From contig JAKQGS010000157.1 of NCBI GenBank assembly GCA_029556045.1, forward strand, positions 1-6,661: a stretch of DNA of 6,661 nucleotides, in the 5' to 3' direction. Positions 1-6,228 of this stretch are shown one piece after another. Both the position numbers and the translations under genes were made by a program. The notes beneath the pieces are model-generated. The model saw only the letters and a program-made list of their open reading frames with translations, was not told where the DNA came from and made no database searches. The stretch's first letter is position 1; each line of letters starts with the position of its first letter. This DNA comes from Pseudomonadota bacterium. Lineage in GTDB: Bacteria; Bdellovibrionota; Oligoflexia; Oligoflexales; Oligoflexaceae.

Positions 1-1
1 C

Positions 2-1030
2 GCCGATATCCCATCGCAGCACGATCTCCCCACACTGGCGCCATCAACCCTGGGCCCTGACTTTGACGACATGCTTCTGACGCCGGAGCTGGAGCAAACC
101 GCTCTGATTTGTGCAGGAGGTCTGCACAATGTGCTTTTGCGGGGAACACCCGGATCAGGCAAATCCATGTTTGCCATGCGCCTGCCTGCCATCTTTCCTC
201 CCATGGGGGATCAGGAGCACCTGGAGGCGATGCAAATCCAAAGCACCCTGACGGAGAGACTGCCAACCTCCCTGCTGGCGGGACGACCGCCGTTTCGCCA
301 TCCCCACCATCAAGCCAGCGCGGCCGCCCTTATGGGAACTCCGGAGGCTCCCGGAGAAATATCTCTAGCCCATGGAGGCATTTTGTTTCTGGATGAACTT
401 CCGGAATTCCGCAGGGACCTGCTGGAGGCCCTGCGGGAGCCCATGGAGTCCGGAGAAGTGCAAATCTCACGCTCCCGTCGCCGGGCTGCCTGGCGATCCC
501 GTTGTCTGATTGTGGCAGCATGCAACAACTGTCCGTGTGGGTGGCTTGGTTCAGAGAGGCGCGAGTGCTTTTGTGGTACCCAAAAAATCATGCAGTACCA
601 GCAAAAACTCTCTGGTCCGGTGCTCGATCGCATCGACCTGCATGTGCGCGTGGTACCACCGCCCCAGGGGCTCTCCCATCTTTTCCATCAACTGGCCCAG
701 GGGGACATGGCGGGTAAAACCGCTGCCATGCGTGAACAGGTTCAGGAACTGCGGGAGCGCTCCCATCACCGTAATCGCCGTTTTGGCGTCCGATACAACC
801 GGGATATCCCAACCCGCTCCATGGTTGAGGCCAGCGGTTTACCAGAGCGGGATTTTATAGTTATGTTGGAGCGTTTTGGCCAGCAAGGGGCGTCCCACCG
901 GGCTGCTGTCAAGACCCTGCGGGTCGCCCGCACTCTGGCGGACCTTCGCGGTGCGATAAAGATCGGAGACGAGGATATGGAAAGGGCCTGGATGTATCAG
1001 CCTGGCATACAGGAGGCTTGCGTCACTTAG
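2..1030 (+). CDS. comM: YifB/ComM-family Mg-chelatase-like AAA+ ATPase, 5'-truncated by the window edge
   Basis: The frame is open to the left edge, so the gene starts outside the window; 342 C-terminal residues are present. Numbered from the Met codon at 71, the sequence shows Walker A GTPGSGKS (25-32), the family block FRHPHHQAS (76-83 region), Walker B ILFLDELPEF (104-113), a CxC...CxC zinc-finger-like set (C154, C156, C166, C168), SGPVLDRIDLHV with the arginine-finger region (181-192), and the C-terminal Mg-chelatase block TLRVARTLADL (282-292). This order is diagnostic of YifB/ComM. About 165 N-terminal residues, the Lon-protease-like fold, should lie upstream. ComM is a hexameric cytoplasmic helicase that promotes branch migration during natural transformation in Vibrio and relatives; a competence role here is only inferred. 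The usual GQ just before the ATPase domain reads as a divergent LLTPELEQ. The gene is convergent with its right neighbour and the stop codons overlap. Family assignment is very secure. Confidence 0.95.
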   Translation, partial: ADIPSQHDLPTLAPSTLGPDFDDMLLTPELEQTALICAGGLHNVLLRGTPGSGKSMFAMRLPAIFPPMGDQEHLEAMQIQSTLTERLPTSLLAGRPPFRHPHHQASAAALMGTPEAPGEISLAHGGILFLDELPEFRRDLLEALREPMESGEVQISRSRRRAAWRSRCLIVAACNNCPCGWLGSERRECFCGTQKIMQYQQKLSGPVLDRIDLHVRVVPPPQGLSHLFHQLAQGDMAGKTAAMREQVQELRERSHHRNRRFGVRYNRDIPTRSMVEASGLPERDFIVMLERFGQQGASHRAAVKTLRVARTLADLRGAIKIGDEDMERAWMYQPGIQEACVT

Positions 1031-1725
1031 ATTGATTGAGCACATTGGCGAGCCAGCGCATTCAAATCCAAAAACCGCCCACCCGAGAGGGTGATCACAC
1101 CCTCCAAATAACGCAGAGTGTCCGTGGTTTTTGACACTGGCTCCATCAACGTCGCCCCATCGGCAGAGGACATCACATTGTTGGCAATGGATCCCCGCCA
1201 AATCACTGAAATCGCAATCTTTCTCTGTCGCGCTACAGCGGCAACCATACGAGCCCGCGCATCCGTGAGTTCATCGGCATTTTCGATGATAAGAAGAATA
1301 TGGGAATGTAGGGCGATATAGGGAAGATATTTGAGATCGGCGACAGAAAAAGCCAAAAGATAGGGAGCGGGTGACTGCAAGACTGCCTGCATCAGGGTGG
1401 CGAGGCTTAACAGACGTTTTTCCTCGGCCATCGGGGCGCTGATTCCGAGTTCATTGAGGGCAAAATATTCCTGCAGTTCTCCTGCCTGCAGTTTGGCGAT
1501 AAATCGGCTGGTCAATTGCAGAGGGGCATGAATCCGCTCCACGCCGGACTGTCCTGCGACGGCCCCTTGAAACAAGGTGGTCATGGCCCGGCAGGTTGGG
1601 GCCACCGGTACCTGGATGCGCTGAGAAACAAGGACATCCTGCGCCACCAGCCGGGGGGCTGCCGACAGAGTCAGCACGATGGCGAGGACGGTAGCAAATA
1701 AGGGGCGATGGTTCATAGCGTTCAT
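1027..1725 (-). CDS. Secreted protein of unknown function, VWA-like C-terminal half
   Basis: A 232-residue protein from the ATG at 1725. I chose this start because GGGAGG (1738-1733) lies 7 nt upstream and because it gives a clean Sec signal peptide: MNAMNHR, then a hydrophobic core FATVLAIVLTLSAA, with likely cleavage after LVA (residue 28). The mature part should be periplasmic or secreted. Residues about 140-180 (HILLIIENADEL, a helix rich in Ala/Arg, then KIAISVIWRGS) and 204-220 (LRYLEGVITLSGGRFLDL) resemble the late strands and final GGR segment of a von Willebrand A fold. No MIDAS DxSxS motif is visible, so metal binding is not expected. The family match is my inference; function is unknown. 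A longer reading from ATG 1779 (18 more residues, weak AAGGGA site) is possible but spoils the signal peptide. The TAA stop overlaps the stop of the convergent comM gene. Confidence 0.8.
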   Translation of the reverse strand: MNAMNHRPLFATVLAIVLTLSAAPRLVAQDVLVSQRIQVPVAPTCRAMTTLFQGAVAGQSGVERIHAPLQLTSRFIAKLQAGELQEYFALNELGISAPMAEEKRLLSLATLMQAVLQSPAPYLLAFSVADLKYLPYIALHSHILLIIENADELTDARARMVAAVARQRKIAISVIWRGSIANNVMSSADGATLMEPVSKTTDTLRYLEGVITLSGGRFLDLNALARQCAQSI

Positions 1726-1898
1726 AGGTGATCCTCCCGATAACAACCATACATCCGGAAGGAGCAAGGATAGGGCCATTGGAAGTCCCTTTTTTTTGCT
1801 GCAATTTCGTGCTATTGCCACAACTCGTTCGGTCCTGACTGTCAATCATCACGACAGACCGATGGAAAAGTGACTAATCTCTTTGCGGTTTTCAAGAA
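1726..1898. other. Divergent intergenic spacer between the VWA-like gene and chorismate mutase
   Basis: This 173-bp spacer must hold promoters for both flanking genes, but I could not define either one. A perfect TTGACA lies on the - strand (1845-1840), but the best -10 at 17 bp is only TGTGGC. A small inverted repeat CTGTC/GACAG (1839-1843 and 1853-1857, 9-nt gap) overlaps that -35 and could be an operator, at low confidence. A T8 run (1790-1797) follows an AGGG/CCCT stem and could weakly stop + strand read-through from comM. Confidence 0.35.
1733..1738 (-). promoter_or_regulatory. Shine-Dalgarno site fixing the start of the VWA-like gene
   Basis: On the - strand the sequence reads GGGAGG, then ATCACCT, then ATG (1725). 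A strong purine-rich site at 7-nt spacing selects this start over upstream in-frame ATGs at 1779 and 1845, which have weaker or no sites. Confidence 0.7.
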
Positions 1899-2186
1899 AT
1901 GACACCAGAAGAAAAATTGACTGCCCTGAGGTGTGAAATCGCTGACCTGGACCGTTCCCTCGTTCGGCTGCTGGGACAACGACTGCGTCTGGCGGCCCGT
2001 ATCGGACGCCTGAAAAAAAGGTTGGAGCTTCCGGTGGTGAACCACACCCTGGAGAAAGACATTACAGCCCGTCACCAACGTTGGGCAAACCGCATGGGGG
2101 TCTCACCGCTTCTTGTGAAGAAAATCTTTCAGGCTGTGATGGCAGAATCAGTGACACTGCAAAAAAAAATCAAACGAAATTCTTAG
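1899..2186 (+). CDS. Chorismate mutase, AroQ class (type II), monofunctional
   Basis: A 95-residue all-helical protein that aligns without gaps to the chorismate mutase domain of E. coli P-protein (PheA). AroQ enzymes convert chorismate to prephenate, the first committed step to Phe and Tyr, as intertwined cytoplasmic homodimers. By E. coli numbering the active-site residues R11, R28, K39, E52, S84 and Q88 are all present at identical positions. D48 is replaced by N and R51 by L. The length is typical of a free-standing AroQ domain; no dehydratase, dehydrogenase or DAHP synthase is fused or adjacent. There is no signal peptide, so this is not the periplasmic *AroQ type. The ATG has only a poor AAGAA-like ribosome site, and an in-frame TAA at 1875 rules out a longer form. 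The gene is apparently monocistronic and convergent with the next gene. The fold call is secure; full activity is slightly uncertain because of the two substitutions. Confidence 0.9.
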   Translation: MTPEEKLTALRCEIADLDRSLVRLLGQRLRLAARIGRLKKRLELPVVNHTLEKDITARHQRWANRMGVSPLLVKKIFQAVMAESVTLQKKIKRNS

Positions 2187-2210
2187 GTCCATTGATTTTG
2201 GAGGATGCTC

Positions 2211-3632
2211 CTAGGAGGCTTGAGCGTGACCCGCCAAATTAAGCTCCTCAAGCCTTTGTGACACCTTTTCCCAGTACTTGGCTTTATTGCCTTCCGCCAA
2301 AGAAGCCTGAAATTTTGCGCACCAGACATCAGGCTTGTTGGGTAAAGGCGCAATGGAGGTCACAAAAACTTCCGACGATTCTCCCCAGATTTTCTCAAGC
2401 AGGGGATGATCCAATTTCAGCCGGGTGCCTTTTACCAGTGGAAATTTCACCTGAAAAATACCTCCGGTTTCATCCACCCCCAAAACCTTGGCAGGGGCCT
2501 GATAGGTCACGTCCACATTGGCGGCCCCGGAAGCCTCCACAATCGACTTTTCAATGTCGGACCCTGCTTTAAAGGCTGACTCCAATGTTTCCACGAGGAC
2601 ACCAAGACCAAACGGTTTTTTCAGATAACGGATGTCTGCCGTTGATCGGGTATTGAGCGAGGTTGTTCCCACGATTAACGGCGGTCGTGAAGCAGCCGGG
2701 ACCTTCTTTTGGTAGATGTCCTTGAACATGATTCCCGCACCTGCCGATGGCAACTCATCCAGATATACGGCGGCAAGACCCGTATAGTCCCGCTCCAGCA
2801 TGGCTCCTGCCATCTGCAGGGAACTGGCGTGCACCAGCTCGATATCATAACCGCCCAATACTTCCTTAAATTGATTGGCCCGTTCGACGCTGGGATCAAA
2901 AAACAAGACCCGCCGTTTTCCTCCCCCGTCACTGTTGCCGTCCAGGTTAATTTCAGGCAGGGTCTCAAGCCACAGACGCCCCTTGCCTCGAATACGGCTC
3001 AGGGGAAAAAGATTGAAGATATTGTCGCCCTTCGAAACATTGCTCCCCATCGCCAGGAGCGCAGGAGACTTCTGTTTGTCTTCAGGAACACACACAAGGG
3101 TGGCCATGGCGTCCACTTCAGAGCTTGATTGATAAATCACCTGGTCCCCCGACTTGCCAACAACCATGGCCTTGACGGAGATGGTGCAAGACTGGCTCAC
3201 CGACTCTTCCACGAACGGAACAAAGTAGGGGGAGTTGTTGTGGTGATGCGCGAGGATTTCCTTGATCTTGCTGATGAGGGATGTCCTATCCAATTGGCCC
3301 AGCAAGAAGCCGGCGAAGCGACGCCCTTTCAGGGGGAGTAACTCCTCCGTGGTCTTCTTGGCGATTAACACCATAATCGGGGTGCGATTAAGAGTTTTGT
3401 GCTGCATGATGCGATCATAAAGTGTACCCGCAGTACCATCTGACAGGATGGAATCAGCGATCACCAGGTGTGGCATTTCCTGACTGATTTGCTTTAATGC
3501 TTCGTAGATATTGGAAACCGGAATCACACGGAATCCCAACTTGGTCAATAGAGTTTCAATGGCCAGGGATTTATCCTTTTTATCCACACAAAGGACGATG
3601 GTGTGTTGAACGATTTCCGGTGTCATTTCCAT
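2211..3632 (-). CDS. Tandem receiver protein: REC, PilZ-like, REC, PilZ-like
   Basis: A 473-residue cytoplasmic protein with no signal peptide or membrane segment. Residues about 10-128 form a receiver fold: VLCVDKKD for strand 1, D60 in VIADSILSD as the candidate phospho-acceptor, and TPIMVLIAKK for strand 4. The conserved switch Thr/Ser is Ala, and the usual Lys-Pro after strand 5 is missing. Residues 150-230 are beta-rich. Residues 238-355 form a second receiver: VLFFDPS, YLDELP (D292, shifted one residue from the usual position), LIVGTTS and an intact KKPF (338-341). Residues 375-445 form another beta-rich domain with VDETGGIF and KGTRLKL, reminiscent of PilZ, but no RxxxR for cyclic-di-GMP is visible. 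No DNA-binding or enzymatic output domain is seen. It starts 3 nt after the stop of the pseudoreceiver-TPR gene, so the two are co-transcribed and may be translationally coupled. The ATG two codons in (3626) is an alternative start, with TGAGG 7 nt upstream. PilZ assignment is inference. Confidence 0.85.
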   Translation of the reverse strand: MEMTPEIVQHTIVLCVDKKDKSLAIETLLTKLGFRVIPVSNIYEALKQISQEMPHLVIADSILSDGTAGTLYDRIMQHKTLNRTPIMVLIAKKTTEELLPLKGRRFAGFLLGQLDRTSLISKIKEILAHHHNNSPYFVPFVEESVSQSCTISVKAMVVGKSGDQVIYQSSSEVDAMATLVCVPEDKQKSPALLAMGSNVSKGDNIFNLFPLSRIRGKGRLWLETLPEINLDGNSDGGGKRRVLFFDPSVERANQFKEVLGGYDIELVHASSLQMAGAMLERDYTGLAAVYLDELPSAGAGIMFKDIYQKKVPAASRPPLIVGTTSLNTRSTADIRYLKKPFGLGVLVETLESAFKAGSDIEKSIVEASGAANVDVTYQAPAKVLGVDETGGIFQVKFPLVKGTRLKLDHPLLEKIWGESSEVFVTSIAPLPNKPDVWCAKFQASLAEGNKAKYWEKVSQRLEELNLAGHAQAS

Positions 3633-3635
3633 GCC

Positions 3636-4826
3636 TCACCCCACCTTCTTCGTCTGCTGGAGCTTCTGCATGGCGGATTTTACCGCCGCGCGGATTTTTT
3701 CCGTTTTTTCATACTTACGTCCGTATTCACGCTCGCAACGATCCAGATACTTCAAGCACATGGGGTAGTCCACCAGACGATAACAGGCCAGCGCGGCATT
3801 CAGACTCACTTTGTAACGCAACTCGGCCCGCACGATCTTATGGGCCTTCTTATAGAGGGCCAGCGCGCTTTTCCCTTTGCCAGCCTGGGACAGTTTTATG
3901 CCCATTTCGTTGAGTTTAGCTGCAAAATAAGGACCCACCTCACTGAGGTTGTCCATCATACTGAAAGCGTCCGCCACCTTGCCTTGAGCCAACAACACCT
4001 GCGCTTTGGCTTCTGAAACTCGGGGGTGATCCGGTTGCAGTTTATGCGCGGCATCGATCAACGCCATCGCTTTCTTCACATCACCCTTTTCCATAAAGGC
4101 TGAGGCAAGATTTACCTTGCGATTGACATCGCGGGGATTGGATTTCTCCAACCGTTCAAAAACGGTGATGGCTTCATCGACGCGCCCCACCACTAGGAGG
4201 TTCTCCCCCAGACCTGTGGAGGCAGGGCGAAATCCACGGTTGAGTTTTTCCGACTCACGAAAGCTGTCCACCGCCTCGTTGAACTTTCCAATAGCCTGAA
4301 GGGCATTCCCTTTGGCATAGGCTGCGAGGAAATCATACGACGCGGTTTCGCCAATTGCCTTCTCCGCCTTTTCAATCGCCACCTGATCCCCAACAGATAC
4401 GGCTTGGCTGATTTTAATGGTATTGTATTCAGCCGACTTCTCGTCCCGCAGAACCGTAGCTACAGCGTTGGTTATAACCGCCAGATCGGAGGTCCAGGTT
4501 TGTTCATCAATGAACTGTTCAATGCCGTACTCATAAACGGCGGCCATGAAAAATGGGTCGGGATTGCTGCAGACAATGGCCTGGAATGAACCGATTGCCC
4601 CAACTTTTTTGCGAAAAACCTCAAAAAGCTGTGTCAGGTCGTTGGATGGCTGTCGTACAAAAACCGCCATCATCACCACCGTGCCGGTCTCAAGCATGGG
4701 AATGGCTTCGTCTTTGGAAACGTAACTCAACGCCAGTCCATAGTCAAAAGCCTGCGTCAATCCTTGCCAGGATTCCGCCATCGGGCTGTTGTCGGCAAAA
4801 TCAACGAGTAAGCAGGTCCATTCCAT
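3636..4826 (-). CDS. Pseudoreceiver-TPR protein
   Basis: A 396-residue cytoplasmic protein. Residues 1-125 look like a receiver-type alpha/beta fold (CLLVDFADN strand 1, VVMMAVFVRQP strand 3, FQAIVCSNPDP strand 4, IEQFIDEQ strand 5). The Asp expected at the end of strand 3 is absent and there is no Lys-Pro after strand 5, so it is probably not phosphorylated. From about 163 to 365 there are successive TPR-type helical hairpins: YAKGNALQAIGKFNEAVDSF (170-189), GENLLVVGRVDEAITVFERL (207-226), NLASAFMEKGDVKKAMALID (239-258), AKAQVLLAQGKVADAFSMMD (273-292) and two more divergent ones to about 365. The C-terminus is Lys-rich. TPRs usually bind partner proteins, so a scaffold or adaptor role is likely. 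The start has AGGA at 7-nt spacing (4837-4834). It is followed 3 nt later by the tandem-receiver gene and preceded by the DHp gene on the same strand. Partner and process are unknown. Confidence 0.87.
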   Translation of the reverse strand: MEWTCLLVDFADNSPMAESWQGLTQAFDYGLALSYVSKDEAIPMLETGTVVMMAVFVRQPSNDLTQLFEVFRKKVGAIGSFQAIVCSNPDPFFMAAVYEYGIEQFIDEQTWTSDLAVITNAVATVLRDEKSAEYNTIKISQAVSVGDQVAIEKAEKAIGETASYDFLAAYAKGNALQAIGKFNEAVDSFRESEKLNRGFRPASTGLGENLLVVGRVDEAITVFERLEKSNPRDVNRKVNLASAFMEKGDVKKAMALIDAAHKLQPDHPRVSEAKAQVLLAQGKVADAFSMMDNLSEVGPYFAAKLNEMGIKLSQAGKGKSALALYKKAHKIVRAELRYKVSLNAALACYRLVDYPMCLKYLDRCEREYGRKYEKTEKIRAAVKSAMQKLQQTKKVG

Positions 4827-4964
4827 TGAAGCTTCCTAACACGGCTCAAGAATTACCCCTGTGAGTGGGGCTTTCCTGATATCGGAGGCAAGTGGAGGAG
4901 GTTGAGAGGAAAATTTCTTTTAGCTATGGTTTCAGCGGGTTAAAGAAGACCGCCCGTAAGAATG
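4827..4964. other. Spacer between the DHp gene and the pseudoreceiver-TPR gene
   Basis: A 138-bp gap between two same-strand genes. I see a short GCGG/CCGC inverted repeat about 10-30 nt past the DHp stop on the - strand, but no T-run after it, and a 4-bp CCCC/GGGG hairpin nearer the TPR gene. No convincing promoter or terminator is visible, so read-through from the DHp promoter remains possible. Confidence 0.4.
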
Positions 4965-5186
4965 TCAGACTTTCCCGGCATGAATCATCTCGCGGCGTGT
5001 CCGGATCTTGTCGTTGGCCTGATCAAAAGCCACCAATGAGGCATCAAGACGAGACAAAATTTCTTCCATGGAAAATGACTGGGGATCCTGCTTCAGCTTT
5101 TTGGCTAGAATGCGGATGTTTCCATAAGCGATGGCAAGGGGGTTGGACAAATCGTGTAAAAAAACCTGCTCCGTCTGGGCATTCAT
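4965..5186 (-). CDS. Stand-alone histidine-kinase-type DHp (HisKA-like) phosphotransfer domain
   Basis: A 73-residue protein. The ATG at 5186 is preferred because AGGAG (5197-5193) sits 6 nt upstream. The in-frame ATG at 5225 has no ribosome site and would lie upstream of the predicted transcript start. Residues 9-17 read FLHDLSNPL, an H-box of the HDxxNPL type found in sensor kinases, making H11 the candidate phospho-accepting residue. Helix 1 runs to about residue 36. After a turn (QDPQSFS), helix 2 (MEEILSRLDASLVAFDQAND and on) completes a full two-helix DHp hairpin that would dimerise into a four-helix bundle. No HATPase_c domain follows: the gene ends soon after helix 2. It therefore cannot autophosphorylate by itself and would act as a phosphotransfer intermediate or phosphatase, as Spo0B or ChpT do by analogy. 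It lies upstream of, and in the same direction as, two proteins with receiver-type domains. A truncated kinase remnant is the alternative, but the clean start, stop and complete hairpin argue against decay. Confidence 0.8.
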   Translation of the reverse strand: MNAQTEQVFLHDLSNPLAIAYGNIRILAKKLKQDPQSFSMEEILSRLDASLVAFDQANDKIRTRREMIHAGKV

Positions 5187-5192
5187 GGGTAT

Positions 5193-5197
5193 CTCCT
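5193..5197 (-). promoter_or_regulatory. Shine-Dalgarno site for the DHp gene
   Basis: AGGAG followed by ATACCC and ATG on the - strand. This decides the start at 5186 in favour of a 73-residue product over an 86-residue one. Confidence 0.7.
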
Positions 5198-5223
5198 GGA
5201 TCTTGGCGTCGGAATATTTTCTC

Positions 5224-5232
5224 ATTCTAACA
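5224..5232 (-). promoter_or_regulatory. Extended -10 promoter for the DHp gene
   Basis: On the - strand the sequence reads TGTTAGAAT, an extended -10 (TGn plus TAGAAT), 38 nt before the preferred start codon at 5186. No good -35 is present; GTGACG (5250-5245) at 15 bp is the closest. The predicted transcript start near 5217 lies downstream of the ATG at 5225, which fits the shorter protein. Confidence 0.5.
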
Positions 5233-5264
5233 CAAGTAGGGCTCCGTCACCCCCGCCCAAAATA

Positions 5265-5273
5265 TGTTACAAT
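5265..5273 (+). promoter_or_regulatory. Extended -10 promoter for the outer-membrane protein gene
   Basis: TGTTACAAT is an extended -10 (TGn plus TACAAT) 25 nt before the ATG at 5299. The region about 17 bp upstream is C-rich and has no recognisable -35, as expected for an extended -10 promoter. It is back-to-back with the DHp promoter, so the two polymerase footprints would overlap. Confidence 0.5.
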
Positions 5274-5298
5274 ACTCTGATAATGATAACACGCGTTC

Positions 5299-6228
5299 AT
5301 GGAGCAAAACTTGCCATCTCACGCAATAGCGACAGGACGAATATTCTTTTGCATTTGGGTGATCGTGATAGCCATCGGCAAAACACAGCCTATTCACGCG
5401 ACTTCGCAAGAAAACGATCAAATTACGCTGGCTCAGTCATTTGGTCCACCGGCCTCCGAACTCAAACAAGCCAAAGGTGATCGCACCCATAAAGGCGGAC
5501 GATCATCCTCCCGGCATGAAACAAGTCCCCGCTTTTCCCTCGGATTGGGCGCTAATATTCCCGATTTTTTCCCACTGGAAGGATATCTGCGCTTTAACCG
5601 CTTCCTGGGATTGCGGGCGTTTTATGTTCCGACCCTGCCTTTCAACCTCCGTGTGGAATTGCCCCGTGATCAATTGAGCTCAACGGGTGGCATCACGGTG
5701 GAGAATCCTGATCTCAACGTCAAATTTGATGGGAAATATGGGCCGCAATACGGTGCGGAGGTCATGGTATTTCCAACCCTGGGAAGTTTTTATATATCAG
5801 CAGGGATATCCCATCGTCGGCTGGCGTTGGATGGCGGAGTCAGCTCTGATCTGATCCTGCATTCCACCGCTTCAGGTTCATCGATCGACACCAATACAAA
5901 TTTCGGCATTGAAACCCAGGCTTCCACGGCCCAAGTGGTGTTTCGTTCCGCCTTGGGATGGATGTGGGACATCTGGATGGATCGCGGCTATTTCAATCTG
6001 ACCCTCATTGGCATCACCATCCCTAAAAAGACCAGCTCCAGTATCAACGTCACCGCCAGCATCACCAACCCCAACGCTTCAGATCCCGATGGGGCGATTC
6101 CGGATGCCCTTGCAGAAACCAAAGCCGCCAAGGAGGCGGAAATGGAAGACAAAGCACTGGACGCCATGAAACCCGTTGAAAAGCTGGTACTCCCCTTGAT
6201 TGGTATTTCCGCTGGCATACATTTTTAA
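5299..6228 (+). CDS. Outer-membrane beta-barrel protein of unknown function
   Basis: Up to 309 residues. A short N-terminal stretch with Arg14 precedes a hydrophobic segment IFFCIWVIVIAI (15-26) and probable signal cleavage after IHA (34). A polar, basic linker (about 40-76) precedes alternating amphipathic strands from SPRFSLGLGANIP (76-88) onward. Examples are FLGLRAFYVPTL, YGAEVMVFPTLGSFYISAGIS, TAQVVFRSALGWMW and YFNLTLIGITIP. The last strand, VLPLIGISAGIHF, ends in the C-terminal Phe typical of BamA-targeted barrels. A polar, acidic, Ala/Glu/Lys-rich insertion (about 259-294) separates this strand from the rest and probably forms a loop or helix. The number of strands suggests a small barrel (8-10 strands), function unknown. 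The ATG at 5299 has no ribosome site. An in-frame TTG at 5311 has GGAG 6 nt upstream and may be the real start, removing 4 residues and leaving the signal peptide intact. It is divergent from the DHp gene. Confidence 0.85.
   Translation: MEQNLPSHAIATGRIFFCIWVIVIAIGKTQPIHATSQENDQITLAQSFGPPASELKQAKGDRTHKGGRSSSRHETSPRFSLGLGANIPDFFPLEGYLRFNRFLGLRAFYVPTLPFNLRVELPRDQLSSTGGITVENPDLNVKFDGKYGPQYGAEVMVFPTLGSFYISAGISHRRLALDGGVSSDLILHSTASGSSIDTNTNFGIETQASTAQVVFRSALGWMWDIWMDRGYFNLTLIGITIPKKTSSSINVTASITNPNASDPDGAIPDALAETKAAKEAEMEDKALDAMKPVEKLVLPLIGISAGIHF
5301..5304 (+). promoter_or_regulatory. Possible Shine-Dalgarno site for a TTG start of the outer-membrane protein gene
   Basis: GGAG, then CAAAAC, then TTG at 5311, in frame with the ATG at 5299, which itself lacks an upstream site. 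The site overlaps the ATG codon. It suggests, but does not prove, initiation at TTG. Confidence 0.35.

Noticed and set aside
310..860. Several 70-116-codon reading frames inside comM on both strands
   Set aside because: They overlap a strongly conserved AAA+ ATPase and have arginine-, proline- or serine-rich products typical of frame shadows.
1772..1797. AGGG/CCCT stem followed by eight T on the + strand, terminator-like
   Set aside because: The stem is only 4 bp with an 11-nt loop, and no + strand gene ends nearby. It could at most catch read-through from comM.
1840..1845. Perfect -35 TTGACA on the - strand upstream of the VWA-like gene
   Set aside because: At 16-18 bp spacing there is no acceptable -10 (best TGTGGC), so it is not called as a promoter.
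2208..2217. 10-bp palindrome CTCCTAGGAG over the stop codon of the tandem-receiver gene
   Set aside because: It has no loop, so it would not form a terminator hairpin, and a palindrome this short can occur by chance. The T9 run on the - strand about 40 nt further on is too distant to pair with it as an intrinsic terminator.
4857..4871. CCCC/GGGG hairpin upstream of the pseudoreceiver-TPR gene
   Set aside because: A 4-bp stem without a T-run or other signal is too weak to call.
4892..5230. A 112-codon + strand reading frame over the DHp gene
   Set aside because: It lies antisense to the DHp gene, which has a recognisable H-box, a ribosome site and a promoter. The + strand product has no family features.
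5807..5818. 12-bp match GATATCCCATCG to positions 5-16
   Set aside because: The two copies lie in unrelated genes and their flanks differ; chance explains it.
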